From: Piromyces finnis
Taxonomy: Eukaryota > Neocallimastigomycota > Neocallimastigomycetes > Neocallimastigales > Neocallimastigaceae
Assembly: GCA_002104945.1 (NCBI GenBank)
Contig: MCFH01000012.1
Location: forward strand, 186,001-250,000
DNA: 64,000 nucleotides
Direction of reading: 5' to 3'
In this document: piece after piece, positions 33,116 through 44,080 of the stretch
How the letters are laid out: the number at the start of each line of letters is the position of its first letter
Numbering within the stretch: position 1 is the first letter of the stretch
Notes under the pieces: model-generated
What the model was told of the DNA's origin: nothing
The model's database searches: none
The model's input: only the letters and a program-made list of their open reading frames with translations
Program-made: the position numbers and the translations under genes

Positions 33116-36100
33116 ATGGAAGAGAACGAAAACAACCACATGGATAATAATAATATTTTCGAAAACGCAACTCTTAAGGATGGTTTTGCAGGGGATCGCA
33201 GGTATCTGAAGGGTTTCTTAGCTAAGGTGGAGCTAGTGTTTATGCTATATCCTGAACGGTATCAAGACGACGCAACCAAAATTCTCTATATAATATCAAG
33301 ACTTTATGGGGACGCTATGAATTGGGCTGCTACTCTTATAAACAACCATGATCCGTGTCTTAATAACTACCAAGCTTTTGTTGACAGGTTTAAGGCTTTT
33401 TATGGATATAACGATGCTACCTATGTTGCAAATCAAATGCTTAGAACCTTAAAACAACGCCGATTAGGAGGAATTAGAGGATATATCTTGGAATTTAACC
33501 GCTATGCTGATGAATCAAACTGGAATGAACAAGCCAAAATGGATGCATTTATAGCTGGCCTTAATCAACAAGTTGCCGTTCGTATTTTGGAAATGTTTCC
33601 GGGTCCTAGGGATCTTCTTTCATTACAGACTATTGCTTCAAGAATCGATTCAAGATTATCTACACACCATACCTTTTTCCCTTCTGGTTCAAACAATGAC
33701 CAAAACCGAAAGAAAAGATCTTTTCATCACTCTTCAAAAATAACAAAGTCCATTACAAACAGGAATAACCATGGCCCTATCTCAAACGAAGAAAAGGAAA
33801 GAAGAAAGAAAGAAAATCTTTGTGTGTATTGTGGTGCTTCAAGTCATAAGCTTAATAATTGTCCAAAAAGAAAGAATAAAGATCGTGAAAATCCTTCACT
33901 AATATCTATTCCCACACTTATATCCGCTCCTAAAGAAGAAAACAAAACTCATAATAAAATGACAACTAAATTTAAACTTTCTTATGAACTAAATACGGAT
34001 ATTCTTATTGACTCAGGATCCAAACTTAATTTAATTGATGTAGATTACTGTAACGATAATAACATTCCTTATCATGATGATGGTAACCTCCCAAATATCG
34101 TTGGTATCGGTGGTCGACAATCTCTTTTTGGAATTACATCTCCTTTGAATCTTCGCTACAAAGATCATCTCTGTCGAACACAATTCTATGTAACTGATCT
34201 ACCTTATTATCCTTGTATTCTTGGAATAGACTGGCTTAAAGAACACAATCCTTCTATCGATTTCACAAAGAACAAAATTTCATTTGTATCCGATTACTGT
34301 TATAATCGTTGTATAACACTCTCCAATAATGTCCCTGAATTTCCTGAAGAAAGATCTGCTTTTCCTGCAATGGAAGATCCTTCTTACGAACCTCCGCATG
34401 ATTCATTCGCTTACCCTATATTTGTCGATAAACAAAACATCCAATCTCAAAACGAAACTAATCGTACTTGTACTATTCTCTGTTCGGGTTCTTCTAAAAA
34501 TATTAACAATTCTGTTTCTAAGAAGTCTTCTGTTAACTTTTCTACTTCGTCTCTCTCAAATCAAGAACAAACTTCTGTTTTGACTTCTTTTTCTGATTCT
34601 AATATTCAATCCAATTCTATTCTCAAATCCGATTCAAACTCTAAATCAGAACCCAATTCTTCTATTATACTTCCGGATGTTCTCTCTGACTTTGCTGATG
34701 TCTTCAATGAATCTAATGCTGAAAAACTTCCTCCACACCGTCCATACGATTGTGAAATAAAACTCAAAGAAAATTCAAAACTGTTTTATGGACCGATTTA
34801 TCCTCTAACAGAAACCGAATCAATTGCTTTAGAAGAATATATAAAAGAAAATCTCAAGAAAGGATTTATTAGAAAATCAAAATCGCCTGCGGGAGCTCCT
34901 ATTCTGTTTGTACCTAAGAAAAACGGTCAACTTCGTATGTGTGTTGACTATCGCCAATTAAACTCCATAACTATTCGTGATTCTTATCCCCTTCCTCTTA
35001 TACAAGATATGCTTGAACATCTTGGAAAAGGGAAGATTTTCTCAAAATTGGATCTTCGTTCTGCCTATAACTTGGTCAGGATTAAAAGTGGTGATGAATA
35101 TAAAACCGCTTTTACTTGCAAGTTAGGTCATTTTGAATACTGTGTGATGCCTTTTGGGTTGAAAAATGCACCTGCTGTTTTTCAACATTTCATTAATGAT
35201 GTTCTTGAAGACGTTCTTGGTAAATTCGCTTTCTCTTACATAGATGATATTATTATTTTTTCCTCTGATTATAAATCTCATATATCTCATGTCAAAACTG
35301 TTTTGAAACTCCTGAGGGATGCTGGGCTCTATGCTAAATTGGAAAAATGCGAGTTCTTTGTTTCTTTTATTGATTTCCTTGGTCATAGGATTTCTACTGA
35401 TGGTATTCACATGGACCCAAATAAAGTTTCTTCTATTTTAAACTGGCCTACTCCATCTAATGTTAAAGAGGTTCAATCTTTTCTTGGTCTTGCGAACTAC
35501 TACCGTCGATTTATTCCAAATTTTGCAAAGATCGCTCATCCTTTGCATAAACTTTTGAAGAAAAATGTTAAATTTGTATGGTCTAAAGAAGCTCAAGATG
35601 CTTTCGATTCACTCAAGTCCTTATTTGTTTCTGCTCCTGTTCTTATATTTCCTAACCGTGAACTTCCATTCATAGTCGAAACTGATTCAAGTAACTTTGC
35701 CATTGGTGCTATTCTCTCGCAAGTCTCTCCAATTGATAATATGACCCATCCAGTTGCTTTCTTTTCTCGCTCTCTTACTGGTCCTGAACGTAATTATCCA
35801 ATATATGATAAAGAGCTCTTAGCTATCGTTGAAACATGGCGTCATCTCTTGAAACATGGCGTCATCTACTTAAAGGCTCTTCTTCTACTTTTAAGATTTA
35901 CTCGGATCATCGAAATTTACTCTATCAAAAGAAACCTGAAAAAATGTCTCAACGTCTTGTTCGCTGGGCTTTGTTTCTCTCTGAATTTAACTTTGTTATT
36001 ATTTATCGTTCTGGTTCTTCTAACGGTAAGCCTGATGCTCTATCTCGTCGTCCTGATTATGCTATCAATTCGAATTCCTCTTCTGATGTTCCTTTTAATG

Positions 36101-36133
36101 TTCTTCGCCCTGAAAACTTTTGTGCCATTGTGA
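33116..36133 (+). CDS. E2 gag-pol part 1: Gag, protease, RT, RNase H N-terminus
   Basis: The 1,005 residues match E1 almost completely. Visible are the Gag capsid region, the CCHC knuckle at 236-249, protease D299 in IDSGS, RT with YIDD at 708-711 and RNase H D857. The tandem units at 35831-35850 and 35851-35870 shift the frame, so residues after about 910 are not RNase H. The RT fingers, palm and thumb are complete, so this product could still be active if RNase H and integrase come from elsewhere. Confidence 0.94.
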   Translation: MEENENNHMDNNNIFENATLKDGFAGDRRYLKGFLAKVELVFMLYPERYQDDATKILYIISRLYGDAMNWAATLINNHDPCLNNYQAFVDRFKAFYGYNDATYVANQMLRTLKQRRLGGIRGYILEFNRYADESNWNEQAKMDAFIAGLNQQVAVRILEMFPGPRDLLSLQTIASRIDSRLSTHHTFFPSGSNNDQNRKKRSFHHSSKITKSITNRNNHGPISNEEKERRKKENLCVYCGASSHKLNNCPKRKNKDRENPSLISIPTLISAPKEENKTHNKMTTKFKLSYELNTDILIDSGSKLNLIDVDYCNDNNIPYHDDGNLPNIVGIGGRQSLFGITSPLNLRYKDHLCRTQFYVTDLPYYPCILGIDWLKEHNPSIDFTKNKISFVSDYCYNRCITLSNNVPEFPEERSAFPAMEDPSYEPPHDSFAYPIFVDKQNIQSQNETNRTCTILCSGSSKNINNSVSKKSSVNFSTSSLSNQEQTSVLTSFSDSNIQSNSILKSDSNSKSEPNSSIILPDVLSDFADVFNESNAEKLPPHRPYDCEIKLKENSKLFYGPIYPLTETESIALEEYIKENLKKGFIRKSKSPAGAPILFVPKKNGQLRMCVDYRQLNSITIRDSYPLPLIQDMLEHLGKGKIFSKLDLRSAYNLVRIKSGDEYKTAFTCKLGHFEYCVMPFGLKNAPAVFQHFINDVLEDVLGKFAFSYIDDIIIFSSDYKSHISHVKTVLKLLRDAGLYAKLEKCEFFVSFIDFLGHRISTDGIHMDPNKVSSILNWPTPSNVKEVQSFLGLANYYRRFIPNFAKIAHPLHKLLKKNVKFVWSKEAQDAFDSLKSLFVSAPVLIFPNRELPFIVETDSSNFAIGAILSQVSPIDNMTHPVAFFSRSLTGPERNYPIYDKELLAIVETWRHLLKHGVIYLKALLLLLRFTRIIEIYSIKRNLKKCLNVLFAGLCFSLNLTLLLFIVLVLLTVSLMLYLVVLIMLSIRIPLLMFLLMFFALKTFVPL

Positions 36134-37569
36134 CTTCTGTTTCGTCCATTAGTGATTCTTTTCTTTCCGAATATATAAATGATGACTTTTATAATAAAAT
36201 CTGTGAATATCTTGATTGTAGGAAACCTCCAATACCTCACCCTCAAATTGACAAATTTTCCTTAAGCAATAGTTTTCTCCTTTTTACTGACAGAATCTAT
36301 GTTCCTCCAAATTGTCGTCTTTCAATTCTTAAACTCTGTCACGACTCTCCTTCAGCTGGTCATTTCGGAATAAAGAAAACATCTTCTCTTATTGCTAGAG
36401 ACTTCTGGTGGCCTTCTATTTCTTCTGATGTTAAAGACTACGTTCGTTCTTGTGAAGTTTGTTGTCGTTCAAAAACCTTTCGTCATAAACCTTATGGTCT
36501 TCTGAATCCTCTTGATATTGCTGAGCGTCCTTGGTCATCCATTTCAATGGATTTCATTACAGATTTGCCTTCATCTTCTGGTTTCACTTGCATTCTTGTT
36601 GTTGTTGATCGTCTTACAAAAATGGTTCATCTCATTCCGTTCAAAAGTATTCCTTCCGCCGCCGAAACAGCCACAGCATTTATTGATAATATTTTCCGTC
36701 TTCATGGCCTACCTGAATCTATTGTCTCGGATAGAGGTTCTCAATTTACCTCTAAATTCTTCCAATCCATCTGTTCCTCCCTTGGCATTGAACTTAAGTT
36801 GTCTACTCCATTTCATCATCAATCAAACGGTCAGACGGAGAGGGTGAACTCCGTTATAGAACAATATTTAAGATGTTTCTCAAATTATAAAGGTTCAAAT
36901 TGGAAAAGTTTTCTTAGTCTTGCAGAATTTAGTTATAACAACGTGGTTCAAGAATCATCCAAATTTTCTCCATTCTTTTTGAATTACGGCTTTCATCCAA
37001 AATATTCACCAGTTATTCCAGACTTATCTAAAGTCCCAAGAGCAGAAGAGTTTACAAGAGATTTTAAAACTTTAATTAATACCTTAAAAGAAAATTTAAA
37101 ATCTGCCATGGAAACCCAGAAGAAGCATGCTGACAAACTTAGAAAAGAAGCTCCGAATTTTAAAGTTGGTGACAAAGTTTGGCTGGATAGTTCTTTAATT
37201 ATCCACAAAGGAAATAAAAAATTTAAGCCAAGAAAACTCGGCCCATACAAAATCTTGGAAAAAATATCAAATGTTACATTTAAATTAAGTCTCCCAAAAT
37301 CTATTAAGATTCATCCAGTTATTCATGTATCCAATCTCGAGAAATATGTCGAAGATAAATTTGGAAGATCTCAACCACCACCGCCACCTATTACCGTTGA
37401 CAATGAAGAAGAATACGAAGTTGAAGAAATTCTGGATAAAAGAAGACATTACGGAAAAATACAATACCTGATTAAATGGAAAGAGTATTCAATTAATGAA
37501 GCTTCGTGGGAGCCTGAAGAAAATCTAAATTGCAAGGGGCTACTTAAAAAATTTAATAGAAAGAAATAA
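35836..37569 (+). CDS. E2 pol part 2: RNase H C-terminus, integrase, chromodomain
   Basis: The 577-residue ORF overlaps part 1 by about 300 bp. Its apparent ATG lies in the first copy of the 20-bp duplication. It includes RNase H YSDHRNL, an integrase HHCC domain, the DDE core ([23 protein letters not shown]) and a chromodomain near the end (YEVEEIL, IKWKEY, WEPEENL). The usually conserved Gly of the chromodomain KGY motif is Glu here. Three residue differences from E1 are visible, all in the last 35 residues. Confidence 0.93.
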   Translation: MASSLETWRHLLKGSSSTFKIYSDHRNLLYQKKPEKMSQRLVRWALFLSEFNFVIIYRSGSSNGKPDALSRRPDYAINSNSSSDVPFNVLRPENFCAIVTSVSSISDSFLSEYINDDFYNKICEYLDCRKPPIPHPQIDKFSLSNSFLLFTDRIYVPPNCRLSILKLCHDSPSAGHFGIKKTSSLIARDFWWPSISSDVKDYVRSCEVCCRSKTFRHKPYGLLNPLDIAERPWSSISMDFITDLPSSSGFTCILVVVDRLTKMVHLIPFKSIPSAAETATAFIDNIFRLHGLPESIVSDRGSQFTSKFFQSICSSLGIELKLSTPFHHQSNGQTERVNSVIEQYLRCFSNYKGSNWKSFLSLAEFSYNNVVQESSKFSPFFLNYGFHPKYSPVIPDLSKVPRAEEFTRDFKTLINTLKENLKSAMETQKKHADKLRKEAPNFKVGDKVWLDSSLIIHKGNKKFKPRKLGPYKILEKISNVTFKLSLPKSIKIHPVIHVSNLEKYVEDKFGRSQPPPPPITVDNEEEYEVEEILDKRRHYGKIQYLIKWKEYSINEASWEPEENLNCKGLLKKFNRKK

Positions 37570-37879
37570 AAAATAGTTAAAAAATTCAAATTATATTTAT
37601 TATTAATATTAAAATCACAATTATTATTATTATCAAAACTTATTAATATCATTATCAATATCAATTTTATTATTAAACAATTTATTAATATCAAATTTAT
37701 CAATATTTTATTTTTAACTTTAGTAATATTAAAAAAAAAAAATGTATTTTATTATATTAAATGTATTTTTATAATTAAGAAAATTCACTCCTTAGTTTAG
37801 TTTATTAAAAAAAGAAAAACATATATTTAAATATTAAAATTCTAGATTCGTCTGGTATCCGAATCCTGGAGGAGGACCA
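37570..37879 (+). other. E2 3' untranslated region and polypurine tract
   Basis: AT-rich sequence without a gene. It ends in CCTGGAGGAGGACCA just before the 3' LTR. Confidence 0.75.
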
Positions 37880-38321
37880 TGTAATGAATACTAGAAATAA
37901 CTAAATTGTCTTAGTGGTTAGTAGCTAAGACTTTGAGTCTGAATGACACTAATTCAAGACCTCATAGATACTATTTTAAAAATTATGATTTTATTTTATT
38001 TTATTTTATTTTATTTTTAAATTTTATTTTATATGAAGATTATTGATTGGTTAAGAATTTTAAGTTGAAAAAATTTTATAAATTAATTTAAAAAATTTTT
38101 AGTGTAAATACGGGTGAATTTTCCCAAATATTTTAAAGAATCGAGATTTTATTAATAAATAATTATATTATTAAACACTAACTTATTAAGTTAAATTCTA
38201 TGTGTTTTTAATGATATTTTTATAAATTAATAATTTACAGAATATTTTAAAGTGTTAATATTACTAAGTTATTTAGTAAATATTATAATTTGTTTTATTG
38301 TTAAAGACACATTTCTTTACA
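37880..38321 (+). repeat. E2 3' LTR
   Basis: The 442-bp LTR matches the 5' copy except for about three visible bases, including a TATA-box change (TAGTATAAATA to TAGTGTAAATA). Read-through of its last 70 bases gives false N-terminal codons to the E3 RT ORF. Confidence 0.93.
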
Positions 38322-38326
38322 GGTAT

Positions 38327-39457
38327 CACCAAATTCATATGGACGATGATAGTATTGACCTTACTAGTTTTACCACCAAGTTTGGAAATTTTGTTTTTAA
38401 GGTCATGCCCTTCGGTCTTACTGGTGCCCCTGCTACTTTTCAAAGAGAAATGAATAGAATTCTCTTTGACCTACTTGGACATTCTGTCTATGTTTTCTTA
38501 GATGATATTTTAATTTTCTCTAATAATGTCGAAGAACATCTTTCACATTTAAACCAAGTTTTGGATATCTTCCGCCAACATAAGGTTAAAATCAACATTG
38601 AGAAATGTTGCTTCTTCAAAGAGGAGGTAGAGGTGCTTGGCCACGTGGTGTCCAAAGATGGTCTCAAAACCATTAAGTCTAAAGTAGAAGCTGTGAAGAA
38701 CTGGTCTAAGCCAAAAGACGTGTCTGAACTTAGGTCATTTTTAGGCACAGTTGGGTATTACAGAAAATTCATAAATAATTTTGCTAAACTGGCTGCGCCA
38801 CTTTATAAATTATTGAGGAAAGATTCTCAGCTTATATGGAATAAAATAGAACAAGAAAGTTTCGACATACTTAAAATAGCTCTGGTAGAAGCCCCAATAT
38901 TAGCTTTTCCTAATTCAAATAAACAATTCATTATTAGGACTGATGCCTGTAAGGATGGTATCGGAGGTGTATTATTACAAATTAATGATGAAAATGGCTT
39001 AGAACATCCGATACATTTTATAAGCAGAACACTCACTAAAGCAGAAAGAAATTATAGTACAACGGACCTGGAAGGCACAGCAGTCTATTACTGTGCAAAG
39101 GAATTTAAATACTATATTTCCGGAAATAAATATGAGGTTTTCTTATATACCGACCATAAACCCTTGCTTGGTCTATTCAGTAATAAAGAACCAGAAAACA
39201 TGCGCCACATTAGGTGGTGCATTACTATAAGTATGTTAAGAATAAAAATATTATACGAACCAGGAAAGAAAAATTGTCTCGCCGACGCTTTATCAAGAAT
39301 ACCTGTTACCTCAGAAGGACAAAATAATAACTTAGTTAATAAAGAAGAAATTTTGTCAGAAGAAAATACAAAAATTTCCAAAACGCCACAAAAAGGCAAG
39401 AATAATTTAGGAAGTCAAATTATAATAAAGCATCTACTAGTCAAAAAAATCAAATAA
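38327..39457 (+). pseudogene. E3 RT C-terminal part and RNase H
   Basis: The segment continues the RT directly after E2. It has FGNFVFKVMPFGLTGAPATF and the catalytic block VFLDDILIFS (FLDD in place of the commoner YLDD/YIDD). RNase H follows with RTDACKDGIGG, TTDLEGTAVYY and YTDHKPLLGLF, so its key Asp-Glu-Asp residues are present. It ends with a Lys-rich tail and a stop at 39457. The integrase is in a different frame. Confidence 0.88.
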
Positions 39458-39521
39458 TTTTGAAAAATTCAAAAATTTCGTCAATTAAAAATTTAAGGGA
39501 AAATGGTGGTATATAGATAAT

Positions 39522-41105
39522 TTGAAATTTTCAGGAAATCCAAAAAATTTTTCAATTCAGAACAACTCCCATATATCAGAGTGTAATAATAATATATGTA
39601 ATCATATAAATCCCAATATATTAAAAATAAATCAAAATAAATTGAAGAAATTTTTAATTAAATTGATTCAATTCAAAAATGATATAAACAAATACTATTC
39701 TAATATATTGGCCCATATAGAATCCCGTATATTACAATATAATGGAGAAAACCAAAATATGAGTGAAAAACATAAAATTGAAGATTTATGTCAATATAAA
39801 AATCAATTGAACCAAACTTTGAATAATATATTACAATATATAGATAATATATTAGGAAACAAGAGTAATAAATATAATTTAATCAATTATAGAATACATT
39901 CTATTAATAATAGCAGTAATAATAATGATAATGATACAGAAGGAGATATAGCTGAATTTATGAAAGAATTCCTTGAAGATCATATAGTAACTCTAGATAA
40001 TGAAAGGTACATCAAAGAAGAAGGAAATCTAAGAAAAATAATTAGTACAAATGAAGAAAAGTTCAATTTAATTTGGAAAGCACATGCAATTGGTCACGAA
40101 GGCTTCGGTAAAACTTATGAGAGACTAAAGAAATCCTTCTATTGGAAAGGAATGACAGTAGATATTAAAAGGTTCATAGCCAATTGTACTACCTGTCAAT
40201 TAAATAAAAAGAATGAAATTCCCAATCCCACAGAAAAATATGCTACTCCTGTGGAGGCTCCATTTACTCATCTAGGTTTAGATATAATAGGCCCTTTACC
40301 TGCTACTAGCCAAGGCAACCAGTACATTATGGTAGTAGTTGACTATTTTACCAAGTGGGTAGAAGCAGAGCCGCAGTCCTCAATAACGTCTCAAGATGTG
40401 GTTTATTTCCTATCAAAAATTTTTGCAAGATTTGGTACACCTACCACTATAACTACTAATAATGGAGTACAATTTAACTCTGACTTTACAAAAATTTTTC
40501 TAGATTTGTATGACGTATACATTAAATTCACCGTAACGTATCACCCAGAGTCCAATGGATTAACTGAAAATCGCAATAGAGAAATAGGAAAACTATTAAG
40601 ACTACTTGCCTCAAAGGAAAAAGAATGGGACAAAGTTCTTCCTTTTGCTCTATGGGCTTTAAGAACATCTAAAAATACAGTTACCAAATATTCAAGTTTT
40701 GAATTGGTCTATGGTAGAAAAGACCAACAACCTTTCGAATTATACACCACTCTTCCTACTTCCATGGTCCAAGGTAACCAAAAAGAGCAGTTAATTGAAA
40801 AATTTATAGATCACTATAATTGGATAATAGATGCTTGTAACAATATTAAGAAGAATAATAAATACTGGGAAACTAAAAGAGAAGAAATTACCAGTATGAA
40901 TAAACAGAACGAAATTAAAATAGGTGACTTAGTTAAAGTTAGGAATTTTTCAAGATACAAATTAGAACCTTACTTTGTAGGACCCTTCGAAGTTGTAAGT
41001 AAACAATATAATACCGCCAAATTAATGGATCCTGATACTAAAAGACTTTTAGAACGTCCTGTCCACCTTAAAAATATAATAAAATTTCATTCTACAACTC
41101 CATAG
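39522..41105 (+). pseudogene. E3 integrase with altered catalytic residue
   Basis: A 130-residue Asn/Ile-rich linker precedes the integrase. The zinc-binding HHCC domain is present (AHAIGHEG then CTTCQ). In the catalytic core the first Asp (LGLDIIGPLP) and the final Glu (NGLTENRNREI) are visible. The position normally TDNG reads TNNG (TTNNGVQF), so the second catalytic Asp is Asn. A C-terminal domain (KIGDLVKVRNF, YFVGPFEVV) ends at HLKNIIKFHS without a chromodomain. The Asp-to-Asn change should abolish strand transfer. Confidence 0.88.
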
Positions 41106-41126
41106 TTGTATTTAAGGAGGGACATT

Positions 41127-41646
41127 TGATATGAAATATTATATAAAACTCTAATTATTAATAAAATTATTTTATTAATAATTACATAAAATAAATTAAA
41201 ATAATCATGTAACAACGTGACTAAAAGCAATTGAGGCGTAAATAAACTCACAAGATAAAATAAATTTAAGTGATAACATAAATTTATTTTATTAATTTAA
41301 GTAATATAAACATAAAATTATAACATAATTTTATGTTATGTATATAATTTCTTTTATTTATTATTTTATTTATAATATTTTATATTTTATATTTATATTT
41401 TATTATATTTTTATTATACTTCAATAAATATTTTTATACTTTTTATACTAGTTATTATATATTTATTAATTAAACAAACAAAACATAGTTTATAATTATT
41501 AAAAGATATATAAATGTATTATTATTTCTTATAATTAATTCTTTGCTTCTTGTATTTTTTTTAGCCAAATTTATATTTAATAAAATTAATTTGAAATAAT
41601 ATTACATAAAATTTCCCCCTAAAGGAAATAGAACCGAGTTATATCA
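41127..41646 (+). repeat. Probable E3 3' LTR
   Basis: The polypurine tract AAGGAGGGACA at about 41115-41125 is followed by TGATATGAAATATT. A segment ending TTATATCA (41646) gives inverted TGATAT...ATATCA ends over 520 bp. No second copy exists in the window because the 5' end is missing, so the right border is an inference. Confidence 0.6.
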
Positions 41647-42092
41647 GATGTCATATATTCATTCTTAAAATATTATTGGATGGATGAATAAGATACCAAT
41701 AGGATATAAGTTATAAATTGAATATGAATAGAATAACTATAGGATACTAATAAACTATTAATAATATGAAATTAATATATTAATAAATAAATATATATTT
41801 ATAAGTATATATTATATATAAACAATAATTGTAATTTTTTAATTTAAATATTTTATATATTTTATATATTTTATATATTTTATATATTACAAATTATTAA
41901 GTTTTTTAAAAATATATTTTAAATAAATTAAAAAAAAATAAAATTATAATATCTACATTAAATATAATAATAATATATATATTGATATATATATTATTAT
42001 TACTATTATTATTATTTTTTAAAATGAAAATTTTTAATTCTATTTTATGTTTACAAAGTTTTTCGTTAATAGTAAGTTTATTTGTCTATTAA
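41647..42092 (+). other. AT-rich region upstream of the D5-like gene
   Basis: This contains TA-rich runs and four tandem copies of TTTTATATA near 41850-41885. A short ORF at 42023-42091 (MKIFNSILCLQSFSLIVSLF) looks like a signal peptide but stops at once. It is probably chance in this composition. Confidence 0.4.
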
Positions 42093-43107
42093 ATGGTAGC
42101 AATAAGTACACAGGATATTGATACAAGTGGTATTAACATATACCATCCAATTGTATACTTTTTATTTATCCTCTTAAAACATAACGAAACTAAAAGAACA
42201 AAATCTTATTCATTGATTGCTAAATACCTGGAAACCTATAATCTATAATATAAAAATTGATAATGATGAAAGTAATGAAAAGGATAGAATCCCAAATGAA
42301 GAAATTGGAATTCTTAATAATCGATTAAATAATATAAAGATTGAAGAAAATAATACTTTGGAAAATAAGAAATTCAAAAATGACATTATTGATATCATTT
42401 ATAGTTGTATTGAAGAATTTGGTTTACGTATTGTAAATATTTCTCGATTAATGACTATTAAAAGGTATTATGGTAAAACTTCATTATCAAATCATTCTAT
42501 ATTCAATATATTTACAATTTTAAATTTGGGATATTTTGTGTATAGTGACAAGGAATGGTATAAATTCTTTTACAGTCTTAATGGATGGGAATCAATAAAT
42601 TCTTACGACATAGCTAAAGAAATAAATTTGTATTTGACAAGAAATCTTAAGAATATGTGTATCGAATACAATATATCTTTAGATGGCATCACTAATGAAT
42701 TAATGAATTTCTTTACCAATCATACCATAATCTATAATCACTTGGAACAACTTGAAACCTTCTTTTACACACATGATTTTATTAAACGAATTGATAAAGG
42801 TAATGTATTAAGATTCGAAGACTGCGTTTATGACTTTGATATTGGAGCTCCACGTCCTGGACGTCCAATGATTTTTGTCTTAAATCAACCAATTACAATT
42901 ACTATAATGATAATAGGAATAAAATGGAAGAAGTCTATCAATTCTTAAGAGATATTTTTGTTGAGGAAGACTTGATAAATTATGTATTAAAAGTGATAGC
43001 TTCTAATCTTACTCTTGGTAATAAATTACGTTCCATTTTGTTTTTCATTGGATCTGGTCGTAATGGTAAAACTACCTTTACCAATATGTTAAGACTTGCA
43101 CTTGGAG
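42093..43107 (+). pseudogene. Giant-virus D5-type primase-helicase, N-terminal part through Walker A
   Basis: Three frames together give about 330 codons. An ATG at 42093 opens 49 codons, then a frameshift near 42240 leads to an ORF that runs to 42948. A further frameshift near 42895 leads to the ATPase start, with GSGRNGKTTF as the SF3 Walker A motif (about 43045-43075). A D5_N-like helical region precedes it. E4 is inserted directly after (duplication tggag, 43103-43107 and 49316-49320). D5 proteins unwind and prime viral DNA during replication. The primase domain expected further upstream is missing or unrecognisable. Confidence 0.85.
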
Positions 43108-43713
43108 TGTAAAGATATCAAACGCCTCTGTTTGATATCTTTAATGTAACTTAAGCCACAAGTATTATTGTTTAAGTTACACAAATTATATTCAGAAAAA
43201 GAAAATGAGACATAATTTATTTATTAATAATTAAAGTTTAAAACAAAATAAATTATTAATTTATTTTTAATGTTTAACAAGTAAATTAATATTCTCAATT
43301 TAAATCCCTAGTTTTAGTATTGTTTTTTTTATAGAAATAGATAAATAATAAATGATTAATATATCAATAATACATGGGCACATATTCAAATTAAATAGTA
43401 CTTAATTTGAATTGCCAATTGTATTTTACTAAAAATAGTTATAGTTTAAATATTTATTAATAATTAAGATTTTAGTGTAGATTTTAAATAATAATATATA
43501 AGAAATAAATAGTTATAATATAATATAAATGTATTTAGGAAAAATATAAATAGAAGATATTTTTCATCATTTTATCGATGTAATTGTTATTATTAAAATT
43601 CTATTATAATAAAAGATATTTTATAAAACAATTTTTTATTTTATTTTTTCAAAATCTTGTGTTATTGTAATAGAATAGATATCCTAATCTATTCTTTCTG
43701 TGTCGCCATTACA
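43108..43713 (+). repeat. E4 5' LTR
   Basis: The LTR opens with a 14-bp perfect palindrome arm (TAAAGATATCAAAC, loop GCCTCT, GTTTGATATCTTTA; 43110-43143). It has TATAAATA at 43545-43552 and the inferred RNA start GTAATTGTTAT at 43580-43590, 35 bp downstream. An AGAATAGA/TCTATTCT hairpin lies near its end. Confidence 0.93.
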
Positions 43714-44080
43714 ATAACAATTACCTAACGAAAACCAAGAATACGTTAGGGTATCTACCGCCGAGTAAAAGAAGAAAAAGAAGGAATAACTACTGGGTTG
43801 AAATTGAGTCTACCGCCGAGTAAAAGAAGAAAAAAGAAGGAATAACTACTGGGTTGAAATTGAATCTACCGCCGCCGAGTGGGAAGAAAGGACCAAGAAT
43901 AACCATTAAGGATTGATTAGTAGTACAAAACTTGTTCGACACTGCTTTTTGCAGAACGCGTCTGAATAACTTTTGTATTGTTAGATATACTAAAATTATC
44001 TTTTATAAATAATTAAAAAAAAAAAAAAAAATTACTTACTTGAAATAGTAGTAAGAAAACATTTTATTTATTTTAGTAAG
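43714..44080 (+). promoter_or_regulatory. E4 leader with self-primer site and tandem repeats
   Basis: ATAACAATTAC (43714-43724) is complementary to 43580-43590. Two and a half copies of a roughly 55-bp GA-rich unit starting TCTACCGCCGAG follow (43754-43808, 43809-43864, partial from 43865). A poly-A run lies at 44013-44030. The repeats are a candidate packaging signal. That role is inference. Confidence 0.72.

Larger units (their letters stand above)
31783..38321 (+). mobile_element. Ty3/Gypsy chromovirus E2 (family I), full length
   Basis: The 6,539-bp element has 442-bp LTRs (31783-32224, 37880-38321) that differ at about three visible positions. The perfect duplication is ggtat (31778-31782, 38322-38326). 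It is nearly identical to E1, including a 20-bp frame-breaking duplication in RNase H. Its LTRs are 16 bp longer than those of E1 because of extra ATTTT units. It splits the RT of E3. Confidence 0.96.
29041..41646 (+). mobile_element. Ty3/Gypsy element E3, 5'-truncated and split by E2
   Basis: The remaining order is the end of Gag (zinc knuckle), an Asn-rich linker, protease, RT, RNase H, integrase, a polypurine tract and a 3' LTR. Capsid, leader and 5' LTR are missing. E2 is inserted inside the RT at 31783-38321. At least four frameshifts or stops and one altered catalytic residue show that it is dead. Sequence and domain ends differ from families I to III, and no chromodomain is visible at the end of integrase. 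Confidence 0.88.

Noticed and set aside
42023-42091. Signal peptide for the D5-like gene
   Set aside because: A 22-codon hydrophobic ORF ends in TAA just before ATG 42093. A cytoplasmic helicase would not carry one, and such ORFs arise easily in AT-rich DNA.
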